64,000 nucleotides of DNA from Monosiga brevicollis MX1 (GCF_000002865.3 NW_001865047.1:1194939-1258938); one strand, 5' to 3'. Counted from the stretch's first letter, positions 1 through 19,274 are shown. Program-made: numbers and translations. The notes: a model not told the origin generated them from the letters alone.

Positions 1-404
1 ATACGAGGCCGCTAAAGGCCTGCAGCCGATTAGCCATAGCACCGTAAGGGTATTGTGATGATGTGATCCCTGGTCGTCCGGTCCAGAATCGGCGCGGGCC
101 GTCTCCTTATACTGTCGTTGTTGTCGCCAGGAGGCTCGTTGCTTGAGCACCGCAAGCATGGCTGCCCAGCTCGATGGTGATTACAAAAAGGTGAGACTCG
201 GGTTTTTGCCATATTGTCGATGGTATCCAGGAATGATTGCAAATCATTCCCGCGTCGCATTAATTGTAGGCTCGCAAGTACGCTCTGGAGACGCTGGGCC
301 TGTGTCGGCAAGAGAATTGTGCAGACATGAGTCTGTATGAGGAGTTGCTCAAGCGGATCGAGGAGGAAACAGGTGCCAACACGGCAGGCTCGGCCATGGC
401 CTGA
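1..404 (+). CDS. C-terminal part of an unidentified protein (gene runs in from the left)
   Basis: Three exons fit one open frame: 2-43, 131-190 and 270-404. Each intron has GT..AG ends (GTAAGG..CCAG and GTGAGA..GTAG) and every junction keeps codon phase 0. The last exon ends in TGA at 402-404. The joined tail is charged and probably helical, containing the pieces ARKYALETLGLCRQE and LYEELLKRIEEETG, and finishes with a short Ala/Gly/Thr-rich end. I recognise no domain and the start lies outside the window. The gene converges with the erlin gene, whose stop codon is only about 245 bp away, so the two 3' ends share a short spacer. The exon structure is well supported; the function is unknown. 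Confidence 0.7.
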
Positions 405-647
405 AATAGCTTCCCCTCGTGATTGTACGACGTTATTTGGAAAAGAGCCTTGTGTTTTGTTTTTTTAGTAAATGCCTGATTGTCCGATTGTGGCAGCCGT
501 GCTGTACAAAGTTGTATCGGGCGAGCGGGTATACTGAGGTCTGACTGGGGCCGAATACAGCAGCTCTTGTCAATTGAAGTAATCTGAAACATCTATTGGG
601 CATACAGCATATGTACAAGACCTGCGGGTGGAGGATGCGGGGTTTGT

Positions 648-2620
648 CTATTCGTTGGGGGTGGTAGAAGGCCAAGTGAACATGGAAGGAATATCCGGAC
701 CAAAGAAAATTTTGGTCTTGTTGGCCACGCTCTATGTACAAAGGGCAGGGTGAGGCTGTGAGGTGCACCGCGTGCGCAGTATGTTTGGCGCATCAACAAG
801 GAAGGGGCAGGGGTTTTACCGTATACATGAGAGCCTGCAGGTACTCGGGGGTGAAGCGAGCCTAGTAAAAGCGAGGTGCAATGAGATCAAGTCTGTAAAA
901 GGGCTTGGAGCGTAGGCAAGCGTGAAAATGAATCATCACCTTCTCGGCCTCGGCCTGCTTGGTCAATTGGTAGTATTCTGCGTCCACAGCGCCCTTGGCG
1001 CGCGCCAAGCGGATCTGATCTGAAGGCACGCTCAAGCGCGATAGTGACAGATTGGGGGAATGGAGCTTGTTAGTGGCAATGCTGGTGACGGGGCTGCATT
1101 CCGGGAAAAAGAGCAGGTGGCAAACCTTCGAGGGTCGACATTTTCTTTTCTGCTTCTTTTTCAGCGATGCGGGCTTCGTTCTCAATGGTCTTGACTTCCG
1201 CCTACAGGGGTGGTGGGTGCAAGCCGGTGCGCCCAAGATGAGAGGAGGAAAACGTCATAGAATGGAAGGGTGTTGGTGGTGGTGTTGGGTGGTGTTGGGT
1301 GGTGGTGGTTGAACTGACTGCTTTCTGAGCCTCAATGACGGCGCGCTTGCGATCCGTCTCGGCTTCCTTCTCCACGACACGCTGACGTTGTTCCCTAGCG
1401 ATGGGCGAGCAGCAAGGCGGGCACAACAGTGAGGGAGCATGGCCAAGGGCCATGGTTGATCAGCACGCGAGGGGGTGGGCCATTGGCCCATGATGGCCGA
1501 TGAGTGCTTTGGGAGCCTGGGGCAGAGCTGGAGCGTACGCGATGAGCAGCATTGTCTTCTCCGCTTCCATGGCTTCATAGTTTTGGCGAATGGCTTCTGG
1601 GATGATGGGCTTTGTCACGCGGACGGCCTGTGGGAAGAGCATGGCTGGCACTGAGCCGAGGGTCGCTTGGCTCGCGTATGCAGGCCAATTGTTGACGTAC
1701 GAGAATTTGCAGGCCGGGCGCAAGTTTGTTGAGGTCGGCTTCCAAATCTTGCTTGAGGTTTTCATCAATCTGATCAAACTGATTGACGTACACTTCTTGC
1801 AGCGTGTGGACGCTGCAAAACTATCGTGGATGGGTCAGGTCAAGCCATGGCAAAAGGCGGGGCAGGGCAACGGGCCTTGACGTTGATCGGGCACCAACCT
1901 GGTTGAGGGTGTGGTGGACCTTGTCAAAAATGAGGGGCTGATCGTAGGAGGGGGTGAATCGACGGACGGTATCCAACACTACGAATCAGGCGGGCCTTGG
2001 TGAGCGCGGCGGCGGCGTATGTGCCGGGCCGACAAGCCTTTAGGGGCGTACCGGCTTCTTTGTCGAGAATGTTGACGACTTCAACGCGGTCAAAGTAGAT
2101 CATGACACCTCCCGAGGTACCGCAGGGGACGTTGCGCACCTCGTCTTTTTGCATTGTGATCTGGTGGGGATTTTTTTTTTTTTGGTGGGGGAGAGGGGGG
2201 GGGGGGGGGTGTGTCAAGCGCATTATCAGAGGGGGAGGGAGCGTGGTCGACAAGATCTGAGGGCTTGAAGATTGGGCTGACCTGAACCTGCTTGACAGAA
2301 GTTAAAAAGGGGATCAAGACGTGGTAGCCAGGCTCGGATACGGCATTGAGCAAGGCACCACCTATGGAGGGCAGAAGAGAGAGAAGAGGGAAAGAGAGGA
2401 AAGGAGAGGGGAAGAGAGTGAGTGAGAGAGGTGCCAGGCGGGTCAAAAAAAGAAGACTGCAGGTCATGGAAGGCAGGTCGTCATGGGAGGCAGGTTGTAA
2501 GAGACCTCGGTAGTAGATGCCGACGTAGCCCTCCTCAATATGATGAATGCCACCGAATTGGATGATGAGGGCAGCCACGAGGGCAACCCCTGTCACGATT
2601 GTGTGAATGGCTGCGTTCAT
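648..2620 (-). CDS. ERLIN: Erlin (SPFH/prohibitin-domain ER lipid-raft protein)
   Basis: About eleven exons read from ATG 2618-2620 to TAG 648-650. The product starts with one hydrophobic segment ([18 protein letters not shown]) followed by [12 protein letters not shown], the erlin N-terminus. It continues with the family blocks [82 protein letters not shown]-like [11 protein letters not shown] and [12 protein letters not shown]. Animal erlins anchor by this N-terminal segment in the ER membrane, bind cholesterol/phosphoinositide-rich patches, form large rings and recruit the RNF170 ligase to degrade activated IP3 receptors. The order of blocks matches the full family length, so the gene looks intact. 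An in-frame upstream start at 2668 would add 16 residues, but the internal Met matches the family better. One intron (about 2160-2210) contains long T and G runs. Confidence 0.95.
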
Positions 2621-3627
2621 GCTGATGATGGGCGCAGAGGATCTGTGCGTCCAACCCTGTCGTGGCAACGATCAAGTGAGAGAAAATGCGCCCATCCTCC
2701 ACAGTGGTTCGACTTTTGGATCAAGAGGCAATGAGGAGGCGAGAGGAGAGGAGAGAGGAGAGAGGAGAGAGGAGAGGGGAGGAGAGAGGACGTACGGCGG
2801 AGAGTGAGGCGGAGCGTGAGAAGGAGAGCCAGGAGGCGAGAGGGAAAGAGATCCAGGCGACGAGTCCAGGTGAAGAGTGAGATCCAGACGAAGAGTGAGA
2901 TCCAGGCGACGAGTGAGGCACAGGGGGATTGAGGCACAGCAGGAGGGGGCGGAGTGAGAGGGCTCAGGGGGTCACGGACGCGATCGAATTTGGCGATGCT
3001 CACGAAAGCACTACAAAAACCACTCAATCATCTACATAAACTACTCCAAATATACCATTGTATTTCCTTGAATACATGATAATGCTACATAAAATAGATA
3101 TTCAATAGCATAAACCTTGGTAAGAACGATGTGGTGTGTCCACATCACTTTGGTTCAACTTTTCTGACATTTTATGATCTCTCGACTCTCTCTGTCTGTC
3201 TCTGTCTCTCTGTCTCTCTGTCTCTGTCTCTGTCTCTCTGTCTGTGTCTGTCTCAGTCTCTGTCTCTGTCTCAGTCTCAGTCTCTGTCTCAGTCTCTGTC
3301 TCAGTCTCAGTCTCTGTCTCTGTCTCAGTCTCTGTCTCTGTCTTTCTCTGCGTTGCGCCACTCTTGCCACACATGCTGTCCTCCTGCCTCGCTGTCTTTC
3401 TTTCTCACTTTCTCCCTCTCTCTCTCTCTCCCTCTCTCACTCCGTCTCTCACCTTCACTCTCCCTCGCTCACTCCGTCTCGCCCTCTCTCCGTCTTTCTC
3501 TCTCTCTCTCTCACTTTGACCGCTCGCTCACTGTCTCACTCGGCCGTGTGTGTGTGTGTGTGTTGTCGCAAGGCGAGCAGCCGGTGTATGTGTGTGTGCG
3601 GAGGGGGCGGGGGGTTGCCGGTTTACC
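2621..3627. repeat. Intergenic low-complexity region: GA-rich block and (CTGTCT)n tract
   Basis: This is the divergent spacer between erlin (-) and the FG-GAP gene (+). From about 2735 to 2900 the + strand is built of GGAGA/GAGGC-like units. From about 3187 to 3345 it is a CTGTCT/CAGTCT hexamer array, followed by CTCTCTC-rich sequence to 3525 and a short GT run at 3546-3563. Long ORFs over it encode only Ser-Leu or Thr-Glu runs and are not genes. I see no other gene here. Confidence 0.85.
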
Positions 3628-4938
3628 ATGGAAGTTTGGCTAGCTCGACGGCGACTGTCGCTCCTTGTGCTCTGGGTTCACGTGTGTTGGGCCGTTTCGC
3701 CGTGGCCCGGCTTGGTCGCAGACGAGAATGGCACTCTGCACATTCAAACGCCCGTGGCGGGCGCAAAGGTCTACTTCAACGGGGTGGATCTGCTGGCCAA
3801 GCTGGCGCGCCTTGAGAGTCAGCTGGCTTACCTCAACAGAACCAGCGCCACCCCTGCTGCCCCGTGGTCCATGCCGACAGCCCATGTGCTGAACCTGGGC
3901 AGCATTGGCCCGCCCAAGACCTTTGAGGTGGCTGATCTGGACGGGGACAACTACCCAGACATCATCACGGCCGATGCCACCTCCACCATCTTCTGGCAAC
4001 GCAACCTGCACAATCTCACCTTTGCCGAGCCTCAATACATTGACATCAGCACCCCGGGGACCGTCGTCAAGTTGGTCATTGCCGATGTCAACTTGGATAC
4101 GAATCTGGACGTGTTTACCGTCGATTCTGTGGGCAACGTCTTGTTGTACGTCAACCTTGGTCTGGGCTCCTTTGGCTCCCGAGTCCCCGTCTCCGATTCC
4201 ACAGGCATCACCGAGGCTGCTGCTACCGACCTTAACAACGATGGGCTCCTGGATCTGGTCTATGCCTCTGCCGTGCATTCTATCATTGGGTGGCGACGAA
4301 ATTCCAATGGAGTCAGTTTTGCTGAGGATGATTATTCCATCGATTCTGGAGCCTTATCCGTCTCGTCCCTGGCCCTCGTTGATCTCGACGCCGATGGCCA
4401 CATTGACATTGTGAGCGGCAACTTCCAGATCAACGGCCTCCGCTGGTCCCGCAATCTGGATGGAAATGGCAGTTTTGCCCAAGCCGTGAGCCTCACCACC
4501 AACGCCTCAGCGCCCACTCTTGTGGCGATTGGGGACCTGGACGGTGATGGGTGGGTGGATGTGCTCAGTGCTAGCGGTTTTGTCAACGCGATTCAATGGT
4601 TTCGCAATCTTGGCCATGGATCTATCGACCCCGCCCCGCGTCCCATTGCCCATGCCGGCGCGGCCCCGCAGCTCACGTCCTTGGTTGTGGCCGACCTCGA
4701 CAGCGATGGTGATCTGGACGTGCTGAGCACCCTCCCCAATGCCGAGACAGTGGCATGGTACGTCAACGACGGCGCCGGCAATTTCAACACCATGCGCCCC
4801 CTCACCACCACCCTACTTGACGCACGAAACTGCCGAGTCAGCGATCTCGACCTCGACCAGCGCCCCGACGTCATTGCTTCCGGCAGCAACCCCGGCGAGC
4901 TATACTGGTTTCACAACACGGGGTGGTCCAGTACTTGA
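3628..4938 (+). CDS. Secreted FG-GAP/VCBS-repeat protein
   Basis: One exon of 436 codons begins with ATG in a good context (ACCATGG) and starts with a signal peptide (LSLLVLWVHVCWAVS). A short conserved head follows, containing GTLHIQTPVAG and VYFNGVDLLAKLARLES. After it come about seven degenerate repeats of roughly 50 residues, each with a calcium-loop motif such as DLDGDNYPD, DLNNDGLLD, DLDADGHID, DLDGDGWVD and DLDSDGDLD and an aromatic strand like IQWFRN. This is the FG-GAP/VCBS beta-propeller fold seen in integrin alpha heads and many secreted adhesion proteins. No membrane segment follows, so it is probably secreted. The same head motif occurs in the minus-strand FG-GAP gene at 36337-37614, so the two are paralogues. 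Binding partner unknown. Confidence 0.9.
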   Translation: MEVWLARRRLSLLVLWVHVCWAVSPWPGLVADENGTLHIQTPVAGAKVYFNGVDLLAKLARLESQLAYLNRTSATPAAPWSMPTAHVLNLGSIGPPKTFEVADLDGDNYPDIITADATSTIFWQRNLHNLTFAEPQYIDISTPGTVVKLVIADVNLDTNLDVFTVDSVGNVLLYVNLGLGSFGSRVPVSDSTGITEAAATDLNNDGLLDLVYASAVHSIIGWRRNSNGVSFAEDDYSIDSGALSVSSLALVDLDADGHIDIVSGNFQINGLRWSRNLDGNGSFAQAVSLTTNASAPTLVAIGDLDGDGWVDVLSASGFVNAIQWFRNLGHGSIDPAPRPIAHAGAAPQLTSLVVADLDSDGDLDVLSTLPNAETVAWYVNDGAGNFNTMRPLTTTLLDARNCRVSDLDLDQRPDVIASGSNPGELYWFHNTGWSST

Positions 4939-4967
4939 CCCCTGCTTCTTGCGACCCGCCTCACCTT

Positions 4968-5371
4968 TTATTCCTCTCTGATCACCTCTGTTACTAATGA
5001 TTGATGAAACATCCGATATACTCTTGATGATAACAACATGTAATTGATGATGGACATGTGAATCATATTATCTTGGCCAGCCTTGATCTTGCGCGTTGGT
5101 CTTGGAGCGGAAACGGCGGTTTGTACACTTTGAAGGACGTTGTCGAGTTGTTGGGTGCGAGGAGATTTATAGATGAGGAAACCAAGACCGGCGAAAATCA
5201 AGCAGTCAATTTCTTGCTCGTCAACATTATTAACACGACAACGTCACGGCTACTCGTGCCGGCTCGAAGAAAGAGATGGCGCAGGTTATGGGTTTTCTGC
5301 CGACCTAGATCAAACGCAAGAAACACCAAGCGTTCGCCTGGACGCACGGCGGCGGGGCTTGGTTCGGACAT
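4968..5371 (-). CDS. Doubtful small protein with one hydrophobic segment
   Basis: A candidate two-exon gene fills the spacer behind the transporter gene. ATG 5369-5371 opens MSEPSPAAVRPGERL. A possible intron (GTGTTT..CGAG) leads to a frame reading QEIDCLIFAGLGFLIYKSP and ending near 4968, with one short hydrophobic stretch and then a basic tail. It would start 60 bp downstream of the transporter stop on the same strand. I recognise no family, and the splice sites are not strong. The alternative is that the segment is the transporter's 3' UTR. Confidence 0.25.
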
Positions 5372-5430
5372 CTTTTGCGGTCATTGACAAAGCGACAACA
5401 GAGTTGCACGCCTGTCAGGTGCGCTGGATG

Positions 5431-6822
5431 CTAGTGAACTGGCGCAGGGGAGAGTGGCAGTTCAGTCAGAGGCACAACGATAACTTCTGGCACGGCAGCA
5501 GCCGTGGGGGGAGCCACGGGAGGTTGTTTTGGACCAACTCCAGTCCACAATTGGCGGAGCAGATGGAGGGCACGATTGGGCAGCCCCATGAGAACAACTC
5601 CAAGAAGCATGGCGGCCATGCCGATGGCTTGAAGGAGGGCAATGTGCTCATGGAGGCAAAGGGCACCCACGCAGATGGTGAGTACGATGGAGAGACTGGC
5701 CATGGGGGCTACGATGGCCGAGTAGGAGCGCGCGGCTCGGGCCATAAATACGTAAGACAAGTTGGCACTGGCGCCACCAACACCTGCCAAAAGGGACAGG
5801 GTGTGGACGGTGGACCAGCGGCTCAGGTCCAGATCACGGTAGACAGTGGCCACGGCAATGGCGCCAGTCGCCACAAAACCGGCCACGATGACGGTAAATT
5901 GGAGGAGTTGCAAGCGCAGGGGCAGATTGCAGAACCACTGGAGAAGGCTGCTGCCACAGCCCCAACCCATGACACAGAGGAAAAAGTAGCCAATGTCCAC
6001 GGGGTTTTGAAGATCAAATTCACCCGTGTCAGCCAGGGCAAAGAAGGCAATAGCCGCCACGGAAAGCAACATGCCCAGCACTTGTTGGCGATTGGGGTAA
6101 TGACGCAGTACCAGAATGGCAAAGAGCATGGGAATCACCTTGTACATGCTGCTGAGCGGCCCCAGCAGGGAGACGGCACCGCCGCTCATGGACATTAACA
6201 AGTAGCCCTGTTGGCCAAGGTTCTGGCACATGCCGGCGGCGGCACCGACGACAAACAACTTGTGCCACAAGGCCGAGCCCTGATTGGAAGTGGAGCTTGG
6301 CTCGGGTGGGGAATGGGTCAAAGTTGTGATGGCAACGGCCAGCGGAAGTGGGCTCTCAAGCATGGGTTTTGTGTTCACAAGGGTCTCGGGCTCCAGCGGC
6401 ATGGCGACGCCGTGGTCCAGGTACATGATGGCAATGTGGGTTTCCGGTGGCAACGGTGCTTCCAAAAGAGACGTGAGATCAGCTGCTGGTGGTGGTGGTG
6501 GTAATGTGTTGAACGCCGAGTTGGTTATCGCATCAAGCGGTGCCAGCGCGGGGAGGCTTGTGCTTGGGTTGGAAGCTGGGGCGGTGCTGTTGCTACGTGC
6601 ACCCAGCCCGCACAGCAGTCCAAGACCCAAAGCAAGGGCCACCGAAGCCTGACCTGCCAGGAAGAGGGCATGAATTGTTCCAATGCCAAACTCATCATCC
6701 TCATCCACCTCCTCAATGTATCGAAGGGCGGTGGCCATGCCCACCGAGGCGACAATGTGGCCGATCAAAAAGGCCCAAAACACGGGCTGCAACCCCAAAG
6801 GGGCCGCAGTGGGAGGTGGCAT
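5431..6822 (-). CDS. Multi-pass membrane transporter, EamA/drug-metabolite-transporter-like
   Basis: A single exon of 463 codons from ATG 6820-6822 to TAG 5431-5433. It encodes about ten hydrophobic spans: two or three in the first 90 residues, a long polar loop rich in Ser/Pro/Thr (about residues 90-180), and seven or eight packed helices to residue about 430. Helices such as VIPMLFAILVLRH, VLGMLLSVAAIAFFALADTG and AAMLLGVVLMGLP resemble the nucleotide-sugar/EamA branch of the DMT superfamily, which carries small metabolites across Golgi, plasma or organelle membranes. Substrate cannot be read. The frame stays open upstream to 7119 because a CACGGG hexamer array encodes Val-Pro, but the Met at 6822 starts a more typical N-terminus. 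Family placement is by helix pattern only. Confidence 0.7.
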   Translation of the reverse strand: MPPPTAAPLGLQPVFWAFLIGHIVASVGMATALRYIEEVDEDDEFGIGTIHALFLAGQASVALALGLGLLCGLGARSNSTAPASNPSTSLPALAPLDAITNSAFNTLPPPPPAADLTSLLEAPLPPETHIAIMYLDHGVAMPLEPETLVNTKPMLESPLPLAVAITTLTHSPPEPSSTSNQGSALWHKLFVVGAAAGMCQNLGQQGYLLMSMSGGAVSLLGPLSSMYKVIPMLFAILVLRHYPNRQQVLGMLLSVAAIAFFALADTGEFDLQNPVDIGYFFLCVMGWGCGSSLLQWFCNLPLRLQLLQFTVIVAGFVATGAIAVATVYRDLDLSRWSTVHTLSLLAGVGGASANLSYVFMARAARSYSAIVAPMASLSIVLTICVGALCLHEHIALLQAIGMAAMLLGVVLMGLPNRALHLLRQLWTGVGPKQPPVAPPTAAAVPEVIVVPLTELPLSPAPVH

Positions 6823-7433
6823 GTTGCTTTGATCGTGGGCAGTCGATGGCACGCCGATAGGACCTTTTTTTCGTGGCACGGGCACGGGCACGGGCACGGG
6901 CACGGGCACGGGCGACGAAAAGAGGAAATCAAGAGTGAAGAGGCAAGCAAAGGCCAAAGTCGAATGAAAGGAGGGAGAGAGAGGAAGAGGGAGAGAAGGA
7001 ATGAGTACGTGCGAGTGGAAGGTGCGTTCGAGGGGGAGGAGCAAGCAACCAGCGTGTTGGAGAAAAGTTGCTGGAAATGCATGTCCCATTTCACCGAGGA
7101 GCTGCAACGATTTGCTCACACGTTGAGAACCGGGTTCTTATACGCTCATGCCCACCTGTAAGGTGGAAACAAGCCAATGACACCATACGTATGTGCATGA
7201 CTTACCACACCTCAATGACGTGCATGTGTTCAAATCAAGGCAAGAACAAGCAAAACGGTCAAAAGTGCGGGTGTTGTTTCTCTTTCGCGCATCAATTACA
7301 TCATCCGTTCTCTGTTGCGCAATTGCCAGAAGAATAAAGAAAAAAAAAAAAAAAGGAAAAAAAAAAGAGAGTGACATGCACGGTTACAACACACCAGCGC
7401 GAAACTGGTGCGGTTCGCGGCTCGTCGCGCACA
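6823..7433. repeat. Spacer with a GGGCAC hexamer array
   Basis: About six copies of GGGCAC lie at 6872-6914, some 50-90 bp upstream of the transporter start, probably in its promoter or 5' UTR. The rest to 7433 is unremarkable, apart from two A-rich runs at 7338-7368 near the 3' end of SMC3. No gene seen. Confidence 0.7.
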
Positions 7434-14991
<7,558 letters not shown>

Positions 14992-15706
14992 GGCGGCGGC
15001 GGTGGTTCGAGTCTGAGATCCGACTGGAAAGGGGGTAGCTGTCCGATCGACAAGGTTGGCGACCACAAAAGTTCACGACCCAATCCTAGTGTCAAAGACA
15101 GAAAAAGAAAATGCCAGGGTTGAAGCAGTAGTTCTGCTGGTGAGAGCGCCGCGTTTGACTTTGGTGGTGAGAAATGCAATCTCATCGGAATCGCTAATTG
15201 CAGGACGGGGAACGACACAGCCGACACGCACCAACGCACGGCCGATACTCGAAGACTGCTTGGTCCAGGCACAGTGAATGCAATCACCGCGCCCTTGTCG
15301 CCAGCGCCGGCGCTCTTGCCGGTTGCAGTCCCAACAAGTGTCTCGCGGTTCGCGCAAAAAGCAAAAAACTGAAGAGAGAGAGAGAGAGAGAGTGTGTGTG
15401 TGTGCGAGTGTGTGTGTTGTCGACTTTTTTTAGACGTTTTTTTTTGGCGGGAAACCACTGTTGTGAGCGCGGGAAGAAAACGGTAACGGACGGTAGTTTT
15501 TGAACACATTAGAGCAACGTGTTCAACTGCAGTGTCATCATCTCGCCGTAGTTTGTCAGATAAAACAGTTGGGTATGGTCACTTCTTTCGACTTCTTTCG
15601 CTTTACTACAATTCTCGAGTCGACGCATGCCTCGGTTCTACTCTATTCATGAATCAGAGGCGGGAGGGGGGGTGAAACTAAACGACTGGACAGCAACAAA
15701 TGACGA
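14992..15706. other. Spacer between SMC3 start and MFS gene end
   Basis: Holds the probable SMC3 promoter. An (AG)n-(GT)n composite lies at 15372-15418, about 390 bp upstream of the SMC3 ATG, followed by T-rich runs. The part near 15560-15700 is the 3' side of the MFS gene. No coding frame with support is seen. Confidence 0.6.
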
Positions 15707-17981
15707 TTAGCCCGGGAGCGCGCCTTTGGGTCGGTTGAGAGAGGCGGGCAATTGGAGTACAATCCACAAGGCCCCGGCAGAGATGGCCGCCAAAAGAAAG
15801 AAGACGAGCCAGTAATTCAAGGGGAAGGGGCGGGGCTCCTTGATGCTCCAGGAGAAGATGGCCCCCGCACTGAGTGGCCCAAAGATGCGGCAAAAGGCCG
15901 TGAATGTAAGGCCTAAACCGTTGACAGCCCCCCTATCCCACCAGCAGGAGTGTTACATGAGCGTGCGGTACGTTTTGTCGACTCGGTCTGATAATCTTTG
16001 CGAGACACAAGAGAGGACGGATCGTACCGATTAACGGCGTGAACCGAGTTGTTGAAGAGCAACGTGATGCCGCAAAAGACACAGCCACCAAACACACGAT
16101 AGGCTACGGCAACCACGGCCGTGGCCAGGTAGAGGGTGCCATCCACGTGTTTGCCCTCCTCTGAAAGCAGCTCATCGGAAGGACGCGGGTCAACACCAAG
16201 CGGCAGGGCGCGCGCGTTGGTGGCCAGCGTGTTGAGGGGAGGGTACCACAGAATAAAGAAGGTCGCCAGCGCACAGCCGACCGCCGTTGTCTTGACAAGT
16301 TTGAGGCGCTTTTCCAATTGTGGAAAGACCATCGTCTGCATAAACATGAGTATGACACCAATGAGGCCGAGACTCGTTCCGATGGTGGTCGTGTCCCAGC
16401 CCAGACCGCCCAGCTCAACCGAGGTGGCACAGAAGACGCTATGAATTTCCTCCATGCCAATGGCTGCTATGGCGTAGACGCCGTAGAGGAGAATCAGCAA
16501 AACAACTTCACGTTGCTTCAGAAGCTCGCGTGCAGAAAGTGGTCGCTCAGACGCGGCATCGCTGGAGGGCCATGTGCCGCTCTTGATCTTGTCCACCACC
16601 TCGGACTGCGCTGGCATGAGAGGCGCTGTAGCAGCTTCGACATCCTCCTCATCGCTCCCGTGGGATGCACCAGGGGCATGCAAGCCTTTGGGTAGGGTCT
16701 CGGGCAGGTAGAGGTATGAGGGCACAAAGGCGGCTCCACATAGCACCGTGCAGATGAGGGAGGGCAAGAAGTAGGGGTTGGTCTGAAAAAAGGGCGTATT
16801 AAAAAGTTCCATCTTGGACGCAGGCTCGGCCAGAATGCCTCCCAGTGAGCTGCCTGATCAATTCCCAACGGCAATTTTGGGTGTCAAAAAACAGAAAAAA
16901 ACAGGAAGGCGCCTCGACTGGAGCTTGACGGCGAGACCAGCACCCAGGACGTTGATCGAGGGAAACTGCGCAAGCAGGCAAACATACCAATGACAAGGCC
17001 CACACCCCAGGACACGGTCAACATGGAAGCAGCTTGTGCTTGAAAATGCACTGGGCAGACCTGCAACGCAAACCCCGAGGCGGGACGGGTTGACATTGGG
17101 TGACGATTTGGAGGATCCGGTTCACGCTGCGGGAGGGGGAACTGACCTCGGAGAGCATGATTTTGGTAGCCATGACGACACCATTGCATAGGCCACAGCA
17201 AAAGCGCAGCACGGCAGCGTGCCATACGCTATGCGAAAGGCCAAATATCATCATGAAGACTAAATCGGCAGGATGAGGCCGAAGAGCACAATAGCACATG
17301 AGGTATTAGTACGACAGGTTCGATAGCAGGTGGGTAGTTTGTCAGCTACTTGTTAGCAAGCACGGCGGGTTAGACGAGTCAGGCACACCCAGGCCTTACT
17401 GGCGAGCCCGGCGAGGGAGGTAAGGAGGACTGGGCGCCGACCGTACGTGTCCAGCATGCGCCCCAGCTGGGTCAGTCAGAGCAGAGTCCCGCGTGGACGC
17501 AGAAGTGTGTGCAGTGAGCAAGATGTGATGTCAATGGCAGCATTTGAACGCCAGGGGCTGGGCATTGTTCGCGCTGGGTGTGCACGGAAGGAGGCAGGGG
17601 CCTGCCAGCTTGGGAAACACCAGGCTGTCAAAGCTGGGGCAGGTGAATGGGCGTACCGGGTAGCTGGCAATGGTGCGACCAAGAAACATGGCGCTGGCGA
17701 TGATGCCCACGTTGTAGGCCACGTCCCCGTCATTGTCATACCCAAAAGACTGAGCAGCGAGCCGGCGGACCGGGTATGCATGAGCGATGTGCACAAGTGG
17801 TGTGCAGAGGGTACGCCTGTGCTGCGTCTGGAAAGCGCCCACTCACCCGGACCATAAAGGGCAAGAAGGGAAAGGGCAAGGTCAGCGTTGTGGTCTGACA
17901 GGAGAGGGCAAAGAACATGACACCAAGAATTTTCCACGGGACGGGCTCGCGCCCAGCGCCCTCGCTTGAAGAGGCACCCAT
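15707..17981 (-). CDS. Major facilitator superfamily transporter, ZIFL-like
   Basis: About seven exons from ATG 17979-17981 (MGASSSEGAGREPVPW) to TAA 15707-15709. The first helix reads LGVMFFALSCQTTTLTLPF. The loop after helix 2 carries the MFS motif A as LGRMLDTYGRRPVLL. Next come a helix with RFCCGLCNGVVMATKIMLSE and the block SMLTVSWGVGLVIG, both close to plant zinc-induced-facilitator-like (ZIFL/TPO-type) carriers. A long central loop follows the LPETLPKG motif, then six more helices ending in LVFFLLAAISAGALWIVLQLP. The whole gives 12 helices. ZIFL and related carriers are H+-coupled exporters of small organic molecules or ions in plasma or vacuolar membranes; the substrate here is unknown. 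The gene looks intact. Confidence 0.88.
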
Positions 17982-18299
17982 GCCGTCGGAATAAGTTTAG
18001 CTCGCAATGTCGGAAAGCAGACACACGAGCGCGGCGCAATGCCTGACACTATCGCCTTGCACGTGGTCTTGCAGCAAGCGCGATCCAAATGCTTCTGCCG
18101 CACCCTTGGATCGGCTCAAGTGCCGACTTGTTTCGCTCTCACAAGCCACAAGCCGCACACTCAAAAACTGCTGGTTCGCGCCAAAGCCATGGTAAGACCA
18201 GAAACCAGTCACTGGCACATATCAAAGCCAGTCGATCGAGGTCGACTCGTCCAAAATGCGCAAACAACCACAACTCGAGTTTTTTCTTGCTTGCGTGTG

Positions 18300-18358
<59 letters not shown>

Positions 18359-18472
18359 TGCATAATCATCATCATGATGTCACTGTTTTTTTTTTCTTTT
18401 TCCCGTTGTTCTGAAGGAATGAGAAGGGAGAGAAATAGCACAACTACCACATGGAGCCCAGAAGAAGCAAGG

Positions 18473-18525
<53 letters not shown>

Positions 18526-18763
18526 GAGAGGAAGAGAGGAAGAGAGGAAGAGAGGAAGAGAGAGAGACATGACATTGTTGAATTGGTTGACAGGGAGAGA
18601 GGCGAGAGCGTCGACGATAACGAGAGACACAACGCGACAGCACAGGTCAGAGAGAGAAGGGGTAAGGAAGGGAGAGAGGCTCGAAGAGAGAAAGGGCAAT
18701 GTGGGGCAGGGTTGCCGCACGCCGTCATCATTGTAGGCGGTGCCGAATTGTGAACACGGAGTG
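17982..18763. repeat. Spacer with (GT)n and (GA)n microsatellites
   Basis: A nearly pure GT tract lies at 18300-18356, and a GA tract with GGAAGA variants at 18477-18566. Both sit between the start of the MFS gene and the 3' end of the ubiquitin-like gene. ORFs over them are repeat translations. No gene seen. Confidence 0.85.
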
Positions 18764-19238
18764 TCAACGTTCGCCTGCTGTCATGCGCTGGAAAGCGTCC
18801 AACAGGGCCGGTTGGCGGCACAGACGACGGTATAGCTCGAGGGGCGACACTCCTTTTGAGGGTAGCAGAAAGGACAGCAAGCCGGCCGCAATAATGAGGC
18901 AAAAACAAGTTATCAAGGGAAAAGGAGAACATGTTGCAGAACGTACGGGGGTGAGGCAGGCGTTCGGCTTGGTCCTCTGCAGCGACCGCACTCTCAAAGA
19001 GCTGTGTGGCCAGACGAAGAGCCGCGCCAGAACGGCCTGTGGTTGGTCTGCCGCCAAGAGGCCCAAACGTTTCCAGCAGAGCCGGCGGCGCTTCCTCTGG
19101 CACCAAGGCGGCGTATACATTCCGCAAGTGCAAGGATCGCTCATTTTCCGTCTCGAAACGTCGCTCCAAGCTCATCTGTTTCACCACAAGGCAGACACGA
19201 ACCGGGTCTTAGAACTCTTCGTTTCTTCAAAGAATGTT

Positions 19239-19274
<36 letters not shown>

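Noticed and set aside
3102-3374. Thr-Glu repeat ORF
   Set aside because: Produced by the hexamer array on the opposite strand; no conserved features.
5173-6198. 341-codon + strand ORF
   Set aside because: It lies antisense to the transporter gene and translates to Gly/His/Lys-rich sequence without domain features; a shadow of the codon bias on the other strand.
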